A DNA stretch of 64,000 nt, taken from positions 24,196-88,195 of the forward strand of contig NZ_JAENHM010000067.1 in the NCBI RefSeq assembly GCF_016595245.1, read 5' to 3'. Origin of the DNA: Azospirillum endophyticum. GTDB taxonomy: Bacteria; Pseudomonadota; Alphaproteobacteria; Azospirillales; Azospirillaceae. Below are positions 24,752-32,686 of the stretch, in pieces. Every line of letters starts with the position of its first letter. Position 1 is the first letter of the stretch. The notes beneath the pieces were generated by a model, which was not told where the DNA came from, ran no database searches, and saw only the letters and a list, made by a program, of their open reading frames with translations. The translations under genes were made by a program, and so were the position numbers.

Positions 24752-25641
24752 CAGGAAGCACTCCGGTCCCGGATCTTCTGCGGAAGATTGTCGATCAGCA
24801 GATTGACGCTGATGGTCAGGGTGGCGATGGCCAGCGACGGCACGATCACCGCCGGTGCCGCGAAGGGCAGGCCGCCGATGTTCTCGCGCACCAGCGCACC
24901 CCAGTCGGCATAGGGCGGCTGGACGCCCAGCCCCAGGAAGGACAGGCCCGACAGCAGCAGGACGATGAAGACGAAGCGCAGGCCGAGGTCGGCCAGCACC
25001 GGGCCGATGATGTTGGGCAGGATCTCCGATGCGATCAGGTAGGGCAGCCTTTCGCCCCGGATGCGGGCGACCATGATGAAATCCATCGTGTCGATGTTGA
25101 TCGCCAGCGCCCGGCTGAAGCGGTAGGCGCCGGGGACATAGATGACCGACAGGGTCAGGATCAGCACGGGGATGGACGAGCCCACCGCCGCGACCACCAT
25201 CAGGCCGAACAGCTTGCTGGGGATGGAGTTCATGGCGTCGAGGATGCGGCTGACCACCATGTCCACCGGCCCGCGCAGCACCGCCGAGGTCATGCCCAGC
25301 ACCACGCCGGTGAAGCAGGCGATGGACACCGCGGCCAGGGAGATGCCGACGGTGTAGCGGGCGCCGTAGATGATGCGGGACAGCATGTCGCGGCCGAGAT
25401 AATCCGACCCCAGCCACAGGCCGGGCCGCATCGGGCCGAAATAGTCGAGGTCGATCATCTCGCCCACCGAATGGGGCGTGATGTAGGGGGCGAACAGGGC
25501 GACCAGCGCCCAGAACAGGACGACGGAGAAGGCGGCGAGGCCGACCAGGTTGATCCGGTAGCCCGACCATGCCGTCAGCGAGCCGGTGGAAGCCCTGGAG
25601 CCGGTTGAGGCCCTCGGTTCAGTGGAAGAATGTGTCTTCAT
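24751..25641 (-). CDS. ABC permease, DppC-like, block B
   Basis: A protein of 296 residues, 12 longer than its block A twin because of an extra N-terminal stretch EPRASTGSRASTGSLT that contains a short internal repeat (RASTGS twice). From the first membrane helix on it follows copy A closely: LWLGSDYLGRDMLSRI, the EAA loop RIRGERLPYLIASEILPNI, five further helices. The ATG at 25641 overlaps the upstream permease stop by four bases and its stop overlaps the ATPase start. The extension lies on the cytoplasmic side ahead of the first helix and probably does not alter transport. Confidence 0.93.
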   Translation of the reverse strand: MKTHSSTEPRASTGSRASTGSLTAWSGYRINLVGLAAFSVVLFWALVALFAPYITPHSVGEMIDLDYFGPMRPGLWLGSDYLGRDMLSRIIYGARYTVGISLAAVSIACFTGVVLGMTSAVLRGPVDMVVSRILDAMNSIPSKLFGLMVVAAVGSSIPVLILTLSVIYVPGAYRFSRALAINIDTMDFIMVARIRGERLPYLIASEILPNIIGPVLADLGLRFVFIVLLLSGLSFLGLGVQPPYADWGALVRENIGGLPFAAPAVIVPSLAIATLTISVNLLIDNLPQKIRDRSAS

Positions 25642-26588
25642 CGGAGCCTCGGGTTCGACAGGATGGCGACGATGTCGGCGGTGGTGATCAGGATCAGATA
25701 CCCGAAGCAGAAGATCATCGCGCAGGACTGGATCAGCGGCAAATCACGGGTGGACACCGCATCGACCATCAGCTTGGCGATCCCCGGATAGTTGAAGATC
25801 GTCTCGACGATGATCACGCCGCCCAGCAGGTAGGAGAGCGACAGCGCCACCGCGTTGGAGATGGGCCCCAGCGCGTTGGGCAGGGCGTGGCGCAGGACCA
25901 TGCGGGGGCGCGACGCCCCTTTCAGCAGCGCCATCTCGACATAGGGGGTGTTCAGCGTTTCGATCACGGCGGCTCTGGTCATGCGGATCATCTGCGCCGA
26001 CACCCCGAAGGTCAGGGTGATGACCGGCATGGCGTAGGCCCGCAGCAGGCCGGAGAAACTGTCGACATTGTAGGTGAAGGACAGGGCCGGCAGCCATTTC
26101 AGGTAGACGGCGAACACCAGAACGGCCAGGGTCGCCAGCACGAATTCCGGCACCGAGATGACGCCGATGGTGGCGATGGTGACGATGCGGTCATAGAGCG
26201 TGCGCCGCCACATGGCGGCGGTGATGCCCAGCGTCAGCGCCAGCGGAACCGACACCAGGGTGGTCAGCCCGGCCAGCTTCAGGGTGTTGGCGAGCCGGCC
26301 GGAGATCAGCGTGGCCACCGGCATATGGTTGGCGTAGGAGGTGCCGAGATCGCCCCGGAACAGGCCGCCGATCCAGTAGACGAAGCGCAGCAGGGCCGGG
26401 TCGTCCAGATGCATGGCCGTGCGCAGCCCGGCGATGGCTTCCGGCGTCGCCGCCTGCCCCAGCAGGATGGTCGCCGTGTCGCCGGGCAGCAGGGTGGTGG
26501 CGAAGAACACGGCGAAGGACACGATCGTCAGCGTGACCAGTGCGATGAGCAGCCGACCAAGGATGAGGGACGGAACGCGTGATGTCAT
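25638..26588 (-). CDS. ABC permease, DppB-like, block B
   Basis: A protein of 316 residues starting at ATG 26588, nearly identical to 16676-17626 along its whole length (substitutions such as TYNVDSFSGL for TYQVDSFAGL). It has the DppB N-terminal helix, GLFRGDLGTSYANHMPV periplasmic segment and EAA loop VEMALLKGASRPRMVLRHAL. It lies 106 bases behind the binding-protein gene, with the same GC-rich inverted-repeat spacer as in block A. Forms the translocation pore with the DppC-like subunit. Confidence 0.93.
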   Translation of the reverse strand: MTSRVPSLILGRLLIALVTLTIVSFAVFFATTLLPGDTATILLGQAATPEAIAGLRTAMHLDDPALLRFVYWIGGLFRGDLGTSYANHMPVATLISGRLANTLKLAGLTTLVSVPLALTLGITAAMWRRTLYDRIVTIATIGVISVPEFVLATLAVLVFAVYLKWLPALSFTYNVDSFSGLLRAYAMPVITLTFGVSAQMIRMTRAAVIETLNTPYVEMALLKGASRPRMVLRHALPNALGPISNAVALSLSYLLGGVIIVETIFNYPGIAKLMVDAVSTRDLPLIQSCAMIFCFGYLILITTADIVAILSNPRLR

Positions 26589-26694
26589 GCTTGGCCTCCG
26601 CAAGGCGAGGCGCCCCCGGAGGGGTTGCCCGAATGGGCCGCGACGGGCCGGAACGGCCGGCCCCGCGGCCGTCCCGTTCCGCCCGCCCACTGTA

Positions 26695-28302
26695 TCAGGC
26701 GGCCAGCCAGACATACTCGGCGAAAGCGTAGCCCATCATGCCGCCCAGCGGGCTGGGGGCGAGGCCCTTCAGCTTGTCGTTGATGGCGTCGATGTTGGAG
26801 ATGTAGGCGGGGATGATGGTGCCGGCCTCTTCGGCGATCATCACCTGCATCTCGTTGTAGATCTCCTTGCGTTTGGCCTGGTCGAGCAGGCCGCGCGCTT
26901 CGATCATCATCTTGTCGAATTTCTCGGATTTGTACTTGCTCTCGTTCCACGGCGCTTCGGAGGCGTAGAGCAGGGAGAACAGGATGTCCGGCGTCGGGCG
27001 CGGGTTGATGTTGCCGAAATGGATCGGCGACTTCAGCCAGTAGTTGCTCCAATAGCCGTCGGACGGCACGCGCTGGACGTCGAGCTTCATGCCGATCTCG
27101 GCGGCGGAGGCCTGGATCACCATCGCCATGTCGATGGCCGACGATGCGGCATCCGACGTGATCACCGGGATCGACTGACCCAGGACGCCGGCCTTCTTGA
27201 ACAGCGCCTTCGCCTTTTCCGGGTCGAACGCCTTCGGCTTCAGGGCGGCGTTGTGGTAGGCGTTCACGGGCGAGACCGGCTGGTCGTTGCCCACCTCGCC
27301 GAAGCCGCGCAGGGCCGATTTGACGATCTGCTCGCGGTTGACGATGTACTTCATCCCATCGACGAAGTCCTTGCGGCTGCCGGGCTCCATATCCAGGCGG
27401 ATGTTCAGGTCGGTGTAATTGCCGGACGTCGTCTTCGACAGGGCGAAGCCCTTCTGTCCGTCCACCAGACGGGTGGAGCGCGGGTTGATCGACGCGGCGA
27501 GATGGATGTCGCCGGACAGCAGCGCGTTGACGCGGGCATTGTCGTCGCTGATCGCGAAGAACTCGAAGGAGTCGACGTTCGGCCCGCCCTTCCAGTAATT
27601 CTGGTTGCGCAGGCCGATGGAGCGCACGCCGGGCTCGAAGCTCTTGCAGGTGAAGGCGCCGGTGCCGTTGCCCTTGGAGAAGTCGGTGGTGCCGTCGGCC
27701 ACGATCATGAAATGGTGGGTGGCCAGGATCGTCGGCAGATCGGCGTTGGCGCTGGCCAGCGTGATCTCGACGGTGGTCTTGTCGACCGCCTTGAACTCCG
27801 TCATCTGCGCGGCGATCTTCGCGACCTTGGAACCGACGGCGGGATCGAGGTGGCGCTTCAGCGAATACACCACGTCGTCGGCGGTCAGCGACTTGCCGTC
27901 GTGGAAGGTGACGCCCTTGCGCAGCTTGACCGTCCAGGTCTTGGCATCGCCCGATTCCACGCTCTCCGCCAGCTCCATCTGCGGAACGCCGTTCTGGTCC
28001 AGCGTGGTCAGGCGGTTGTAGAAGGCAGAGCACCGGACATAGTCGGTGGACAGCGACGCCTTGGCGGGATCCAGCGTGTCGGCGGTCGAGGACGACCAGC
28101 CGGCAGCCTTCAGCGCGCCGCCCTTCACCGGCGTGGCGGCCAGCGCCATGCCGGCGCGGCCCAGAACGAGGTCGGCGGCGGCCAGCGACACCCCGCCGGC
28201 CAGCAGCATCTTCATCAGGTCGCGGCGCGTGGCCCCGCGCCGGATGGCGCTTTCGACCATGCTGTCGTCAGTCCGGGTCCAGCTTTCAGGCGTCTTGGTC
28301 AT
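26695..28302 (-). CDS. ABC substrate-binding protein (SBP family 5), block B
   Basis: A protein of 535 residues with a Tat-type signal (ATRRDLMKMLLAGG, cleavage near GMALA). The mature family 5 protein shares the start TPVKGG, SSSTADTLDPAKASLSTD and the end EAGTIIPAYISNIDAI with the block A protein. Between these landmarks it carries many substitutions, including in stretches likely to line the pocket (TCKSFEPGVRSIGLRNQNYW against RLDRFEPGARSVMSRNEDYF). It heads the block B operon and follows the HAD gene by 66 bases. Because the membrane components are almost the same as block A, this protein is what gives block B its own specificity. Likely ligands are short peptides or modified amino acids. 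Confidence 0.92.
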   Translation of the reverse strand: MTKTPESWTRTDDSMVESAIRRGATRRDLMKMLLAGGVSLAAADLVLGRAGMALAATPVKGGALKAAGWSSSTADTLDPAKASLSTDYVRCSAFYNRLTTLDQNGVPQMELAESVESGDAKTWTVKLRKGVTFHDGKSLTADDVVYSLKRHLDPAVGSKVAKIAAQMTEFKAVDKTTVEITLASANADLPTILATHHFMIVADGTTDFSKGNGTGAFTCKSFEPGVRSIGLRNQNYWKGGPNVDSFEFFAISDDNARVNALLSGDIHLAASINPRSTRLVDGQKGFALSKTTSGNYTDLNIRLDMEPGSRKDFVDGMKYIVNREQIVKSALRGFGEVGNDQPVSPVNAYHNAALKPKAFDPEKAKALFKKAGVLGQSIPVITSDAASSAIDMAMVIQASAAEIGMKLDVQRVPSDGYWSNYWLKSPIHFGNINPRPTPDILFSLLYASEAPWNESKYKSEKFDKMMIEARGLLDQAKRKEIYNEMQVMIAEEAGTIIPAYISNIDAINDKLKGLAPSPLGGMMGYAFAEYVWLAA

Positions 28303-28368
28303 GTCTGCCTCACTCTGTTCAGGATTGTTCGTTCGTTTCTTTATTCAGCGCGCTCCGGTTTGGCCCGG

Positions 28369-29103
28369 TTACGCGGAAGCCGTCTTCGGCTCTGCGGCCG
28401 CTGCTTCGACGGCATCGGCTAGTTCCGCCATCGAGCGGAAATGGAAATCCGGTTCGGTGAACTCGGCGGGCTCGATGGTGCCGCCATAGCCCTTCTGGGC
28501 GTGCCGCCGCTGGATCCAGCAGTTGGTCATGCCGAGGCGGCGGGACACGCCGATGTCGTGATACTGGCTCTGCGCGACGTGCAGGATGTCGTCCTTGCTG
28601 CCGCCGTCGCGCTCGACGAATTCGAACACCTGTTGGAAGAAGGCGGGGTTGGGCTTTTCGACGCCGGTGTCGTCGGTGGTGAAGCCGGCGAAGAACGGAT
28701 CGCCCAGCTCGCGGGAGAAATGGGTGAAGGCCCAGCGCCGCGCGTTGGTCATCGCGATCAGCTTGTAGCGCTTGGCCAGACGCGCCATGGCCTCCCGGCT
28801 GTCGGGGAAGCCGGCCCAGGCCGCCGCGGAATCCCGCAGGCGTTCGCCGTACTGCGTGCCGGCGGGCAGCCCCAGCCTGGGCGCGATCACCGAATAGACG
28901 CGCGCCAGATCGTCGGGGAACAGGTCGGCATCGTCGGCATAGCGCGCCTCGCGGTAGAGGGTCAGCGCCGCCTCGCCGTCCACCGTGGTGCCGGCCTCCG
29001 CCGCGATTGCGGCGAGGCAGTCTTTGATGCCGGATTCGAAGTCGATCAGGGTGCCGACGACGTCGAAGGTCAGATACTTGAAGTTCAGCAGGCTCTTGGT
29101 CAA
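28369..29103 (-). CDS. HAD-family hydrolase (haloacid dehalogenase type II-like)
   Basis: A protein of 244 residues from ATG 29103. HAD motifs run in order: motif I TFDVVGTLIDF with nucleophile Asp (about residue 14), motif II AMTNARRWA (Thr/Asn, about residue 119), motif III GVEKPNPAFF (Lys, about residue 151), then a long cap helix region. The arrangement is that of type II haloacid dehalogenases, a family also containing phosphatases, so dehalogenation should not be assumed. It lies between the aminotransferase (250 bases upstream) and the block B binding protein (66 bases downstream), all on the minus strand. A second HAD protein of the same class is at 31973. Role in the pathway unknown. 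Confidence 0.82.
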   Translation of the reverse strand: MTKSLLNFKYLTFDVVGTLIDFESGIKDCLAAIAAEAGTTVDGEAALTLYREARYADDADLFPDDLARVYSVIAPRLGLPAGTQYGERLRDSAAAWAGFPDSREAMARLAKRYKLIAMTNARRWAFTHFSRELGDPFFAGFTTDDTGVEKPNPAFFQQVFEFVERDGGSKDDILHVAQSQYHDIGVSRRLGMTNCWIQRRHAQKGYGGTIEPAEFTEPDFHFRSMAELADAVEAAAAEPKTASA

Positions 29104-29312
29104 CGCACCATCTCCTCATCAAGGACCGCAGGGGAACCGTTCCGGTCCGGCGGGGCGTTTCAGGTCCGGCGGCAACCTCCGCCGGGATGTCTTTGGAGCT
29201 GGTCCCTCTTGAACTGGCCTGGAGATTCGGTCTTCTTCCCCTCCAGTGTGGTCCAAGGGGTGGGTGAGGGTCTCCGAATCTTCGGTGCTGGACGGCAGAA
29301 AATGCTGGATAC

Positions 29313-29346
29313 GGAGGTATCCGCGGTTTTTTCCACGGACACCTCC
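29313..29346 (-). terminator. Stable hairpin just after the aminotransferase gene
   Basis: On the minus strand GGAGGTGTCCGTGG-aaaaaa-CCGCGGATACCTCC starts eight bases after the aminotransferase stop. All 14 positions pair if two G-U pairs are allowed; on the plus strand those two become mismatches, so the RNA hairpin is specific to minus-strand transcription. No T-run follows. It probably protects the 3' end or limits read-through into the HAD and importer genes. Confidence 0.5.
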
Positions 29347-29354
29347 TTTTTCGT

Positions 29355-30731
29355 CTAGCGCATCGCCCGGCGGACGTCGGGATCGTCCAGGGTCTGGTCG
29401 AGCGTCTGTGCCGTCCGCTCCAGGATCGCGTCGATGTCGTCGTCGGTGCAGCAGAGCGGCGGGGCATAGCCAAGCACGCCGTTGGCGAAGGCGCGGATCA
29501 CCAGACCGTTGGACCAGGCCCGGTCGAAAATCCGGCGCGACGGTTCGGCGGCGGCGGGCAGGGGGGTTTTGCGCTCCTTGGCCACCACCAGTTCGATGGC
29601 GGCCAGCATGCCGCGCCCGCGCACGTCGCCGACCAGCGGGTGGTCGCGCAGAGCGTGCAGCCCGGCCATCAGCCGCGCCCCGGCCCTGGCGCCGTTGGCG
29701 AGCAGGCTGTCCTCGTACAGGCGCAAGGCAGCCAGCCCCACCGCGGCGCTGACGGGGTGGGCGGAGTAGGTATAGCCATGGCCGACCGCGCTGCTGCCGG
29801 CGGCGTCCGCGATGGTATCGTACACCGCGTCCGACAGGAAAACCGCGCCCATCGGCACATAGCCGGAGGTCAGGCCCTTCGCCGTGGTCATCATGTCGGG
29901 GACCACGCCGTCGTCGGTGCAGGCGAACAGCGGGCCGGTGCGGCCGAAGCCGGTGATGACCTCGTCGGCGACGAACAGGATGCCCAGGCTGCGGCAGCGG
30001 TCGCACATCGCCTTCATCCAGCCGTCGGGCGGCACCAGCACGCCGCCCGACCCCTGGATCGGTTCGGCATAGAAGGCGGCGACTCGTTCCGGTCCGCCGA
30101 TTTCGGCGATCTTCGCGTCGAGGGCGGCGAGCGAGGCGGCGATGATCGCATCGGCATCGTCGCCCACCGGGTTGCGGTAGGCGTAGTGCGACGGAATCTT
30201 GTGCTGCCAGTCGAAGGGCACACCGAAGCCGGCATGGAAGGCGGGCAGCGCGGTCAGCCCCGACCCGACGGTGGAGGAGCCGTGATAGCCCTGCTCGATG
30301 GAGATGAACTGGTCGCGCTGCGGCTGGCCCTTGGCCAGCCAGTAGTAACGGATGAAGCGGATGGTGCTGTCCACCGCATCCGACCCGCCCAGCGTGAAAT
30401 AGACATGGTTCAGGTCGCCGGGCGCCCGTTCGGCGAGTGCCGCGGCCAGCCGGATTGCCGGTTCGCTGCCAAGCCCGAAATAGCCGGTGGCGTAGGGCAG
30501 TTCCTGCATCTGGCGGGTGGCGGCGTCGACGAGGCTCTGCTGTCCATAGCCGGCGTTGACGCACCACAGGCCGGCGAAGCCGTCGACCAGCTGGCGGCCG
30601 GCGGCGTCGGTGACCGTCGCCCCGGCGCCGGAGGCGATCACCCGCACCCCGGCCTTCTCATGGCCGCGATATGACGCGACGGGATGGACCAGATGGGCAC
30701 GGTCGAGTTCGATCAGGGAATTGCTGAGCAT
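29355..30731 (-). CDS. Class III PLP aminotransferase (omega-amino acid type)
   Basis: A protein of 458 residues. Fold-type I class III marks: GAGATVTDAAGRQLVDGFAG near residue 40, YFTLGGSDAVDSTI (PLP phosphate contact), YHGSSTVGSGLTAL, FYAEPIQGSGGVLVPPDGW, the ring-contact FVADEVITGFGRTG, and the PLP lysine in TTAKGLTSGYVPMG (about residue 286). This branch includes beta-alanine/omega-amino acid:pyruvate, putrescine and taurine transaminases. Next to an OrdL/PuuB-like oxidase, two aldehyde dehydrogenases and a GNAT protein, it most likely handles an amine or omega-amino acid and yields a semialdehyde. A 13-base gap separates it from the GNAT gene upstream. Confidence 0.9.
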   Translation of the reverse strand: MLSNSLIELDRAHLVHPVASYRGHEKAGVRVIASGAGATVTDAAGRQLVDGFAGLWCVNAGYGQQSLVDAATRQMQELPYATGYFGLGSEPAIRLAAALAERAPGDLNHVYFTLGGSDAVDSTIRFIRYYWLAKGQPQRDQFISIEQGYHGSSTVGSGLTALPAFHAGFGVPFDWQHKIPSHYAYRNPVGDDADAIIAASLAALDAKIAEIGGPERVAAFYAEPIQGSGGVLVPPDGWMKAMCDRCRSLGILFVADEVITGFGRTGPLFACTDDGVVPDMMTTAKGLTSGYVPMGAVFLSDAVYDTIADAAGSSAVGHGYTYSAHPVSAAVGLAALRLYEDSLLANGARAGARLMAGLHALRDHPLVGDVRGRGMLAAIELVVAKERKTPLPAAAEPSRRIFDRAWSNGLVIRAFANGVLGYAPPLCCTDDDIDAILERTAQTLDQTLDDPDVRRAMR

Positions 30732-30744
30732 GGTCCTCTCCGGA

Positions 30745-31614
30745 TCAGCCGAGTGCCTGGCTGGCGAGCGCGAAAGTCGATACGGGAACGGGCGAAGCGG
30801 CTGCCGCCGCCGGCGCGGAGCGGCGCATGGCGATGCCGCCGCCGACAGGACGCAGACCGCAATCGGCCAGCCACGGAGCGAGGCCGGTGTCGGCGGTGGT
30901 GTCCACCCGCAGGAATTTTCCCGGATGCGCGGCGACGAGCGGGCCGATCAGGGCCTTGGCTCCGTCCGCGTCGGGGGCGACCACCGGGCCGACGACCTGC
31001 CCGCGACCGAAGTCGCGCAGGGCGGCGAAGCCGACGGGGGCGCCGTTCCGGCGCAGCAGCGTGAAGGACCCCGGCCCGGCGATGCGCTCCAGCAGCAGAC
31101 GGCGGTCGGCGCCGAAGGCCTCCCGGTCCAGCGCGACGATGGCCGCAAGCTCACCTGTGCCGGCCGCGGCGACCTCCTCCGCCTCCACCGGCGGAACCGG
31201 ACCGGCTTCCCCCTGGTGCTGCAGGACGGTGCCGACCTCGCGGAAGCCCAGCTTTTCGTAGAGCGGCAGCCCGTCGCTGGTGGCGACGAGGCGCAGGGGG
31301 CGGCCGTCCGCCAGCGCCATCGCCTCGTCCATCAGGCGGCGGCCGAGGCCCTGCCCGCGCCAGCCCTCGTCGACGATGACCATGTTGATGGTGGCGGCAT
31401 CCTCGCCATAGGGCGTCGTCATCACGGTGCCGACCAGCCGGCCCGATCCGGCATCCACGGCGACCAGCCCCCGGCTCAGCGAAAGGATCAGCGACCAGTC
31501 TTCCAGCCGGTGCGGCCATTGCGCCTGCCGCGACAGGGCGAGCGCATCGTCGAGATGCTTCGGCTCGAAAGCCGCCCAGTCGATCGCTCTCTTGGGAACC
31601 GTATTCTTATTCAT
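30745..31614 (-). CDS. Double-domain GNAT acetyltransferase
   Basis: A protein of 289 residues from ATG 31614 with AAGGA seven bases upstream. The first GNAT domain (about residues 15-135) has the acetyl-CoA loop in VDEGWRGQGLGRRLMDEAM and a YEKLGF beta-bulge. A second, weaker GNAT-like domain (about 150-270) contains VGFAALRDFGRGQVVGPVV. It ends FALASQALG. A paralogue with the same two-domain build and a matching tail lies at 40970-41890, so the pair frames the degradative genes between them. It could acetylate an amine substrate for protection or activation, as in acetylated-polyamine routes; the target is unknown. Probably co-transcribed with the aminotransferase. Confidence 0.85.
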   Translation of the reverse strand: MNKNTVPKRAIDWAAFEPKHLDDALALSRQAQWPHRLEDWSLILSLSRGLVAVDAGSGRLVGTVMTTPYGEDAATINMVIVDEGWRGQGLGRRLMDEAMALADGRPLRLVATSDGLPLYEKLGFREVGTVLQHQGEAGPVPPVEAEEVAAAGTGELAAIVALDREAFGADRRLLLERIAGPGSFTLLRRNGAPVGFAALRDFGRGQVVGPVVAPDADGAKALIGPLVAAHPGKFLRVDTTADTGLAPWLADCGLRPVGGGIAMRRSAPAAAAASPVPVSTFALASQALG

Positions 31615-31972
31615 GGGCAGTCCTTTCACCCTCTGCCTCCAAGAGTGTGCGCAGTGCCCCCGGACGTTTGTCTGAAGGCGGCACCCGCCGCGACATCTTT
31701 CACCTTTGCTCCGGCAGCCCGCCGCATCTTATGCCGCGGCGATGGCGACCGAACCCGCGGATGGGGCTTCCGCCCCCGTTCCGGGCGTCCTGGCGCCGCT
31801 TCCCTCCCAACCAAATGCTGAGTGCCGAGACGGAAACGGAACTTTGTGCTTTCGCGCCGGGCATTTCGGTCAGGCCCGGCTTCGCGGCGACGCTAGGATC
31901 GTAGGGCAGGGCCGGCAGCGCCCCATTCCCAATTCGCCCCACTCCACGTCGTTCCATCTCAAGGAAGCAGCC
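31615..31972. other. Divergent control region, GNAT / HAD
   Basis: A 358-base stretch between two divergent genes. I find no gene and no convincing dyad or promoter pair. The ribosome site AAGGA ahead of 31973 is the only clear signal. Confidence 0.4.
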
Positions 31973-32641
31973 ATGAGCCAGTTCCGGCCGAAATACGTCA
32001 CCTTCGATTGCCACGGCACGCTGATCAACTTTCAGATGGCGGAGGCTGCGCGCGATCTGTACGGGTCGATCCTCGACGAGGCGCGGATGACGGAGTTCAT
32101 CAAGAACTTCGCCGCCTACCGCCTCGACGAGATCATGGGCGACTGGAAGCCCTATGCGGAGGTCGTGCACAATTCGCTGGAGCGCAGCTGCAAGCGCAAC
32201 AACGTCGTCTTCCGCGACGAGGACGCGCGCATGGTCTATGAGCGGGTTCCCACCTGGGGGCCGCACGCCGACGTGCCGGCCGGGCTGGCCAAGGTCGCCA
32301 AGGAGATCCCGCTGGTCATCCTGTCCAACGCGATGAACGACCAGATCCCGTCGAACGTGGCGAAGCTCGGCGCGCCTTTCCACGCCGTCTACACGGCCGA
32401 GCAGGCCCAGGCCTACAAGCCCCGCTTCAAGGCGTTCGAATACATGTTCGACATGCTCGGCTGCGGACCGGAGGACATCCTGCATTGCTCCTCCTCCTTC
32501 CGTTACGATCTGATGTCGGCGCATGACCTGGGGATCCGCAACAAGGTGTGGGTCAACCGCGGCCATGAACCGGCCAATCCCTATTACGGCTATGTCGAGA
32601 TTCCGAATATTTCCGGCCTGCCGGGCGTGGTCGGCCTGTAA
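31973..32641 (+). CDS. HAD-family hydrolase, haloacid dehalogenase type II-like
   Basis: A protein of 222 residues from ATG 31973 with AAGGA seven bases upstream. HAD motif I is VTFDCHGTLINF (nucleophile Asp about residue 11), motif II VILSNAMND (about residue 118), motif III Lys in QAYKPRFKAFEY, and a late acidic/Ser patch HCSSSFRYDLMSA. Same class as the protein at 28369-29103 but only distantly similar. It is followed after 45 bases by the OrdL/PuuB-like oxidase, with which it is probably co-transcribed. Substrate unknown: phosphorylated or halogenated small acids are the family range. Confidence 0.83.
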   Translation: MSQFRPKYVTFDCHGTLINFQMAEAARDLYGSILDEARMTEFIKNFAAYRLDEIMGDWKPYAEVVHNSLERSCKRNNVVFRDEDARMVYERVPTWGPHADVPAGLAKVAKEIPLVILSNAMNDQIPSNVAKLGAPFHAVYTAEQAQAYKPRFKAFEYMFDMLGCGPEDILHCSSSFRYDLMSAHDLGIRNKVWVNRGHEPANPYYGYVEIPNISGLPGVVGL

Positions 32642-32686
32642 GGAGCGGATTGTTCGTTTCAGCCTGTAATGGGAAGGACCCAGGTC

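Larger units (their letters stand above)
23102..26720 (-). repeat. Duplicated importer core, block B
   Basis: Direct repeat of 14176-17760. The left edge coincides with the ATPase stop codon and abuts the IS remnants; the right edge fades inside the binding-protein gene. The largest internal difference is a longer N-terminal coding region in the second permease gene, where the ~12-residue segment EPRASTGSRAST is inserted. Confidence 0.9.

Noticed and set aside
26413..28422. A 669-codon plus-strand open frame opposite the block B binding protein
   Set aside because: Shadow of the binding-protein gene; no domain, no ribosome site, composition typical of antisense frames.
28369..32641. Reading the two HAD proteins as dehalogenases for chlorinated acids
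   Set aside because: The family includes many phosphatases and nothing nearby concerns halogenated compounds; only the fold is claimed.
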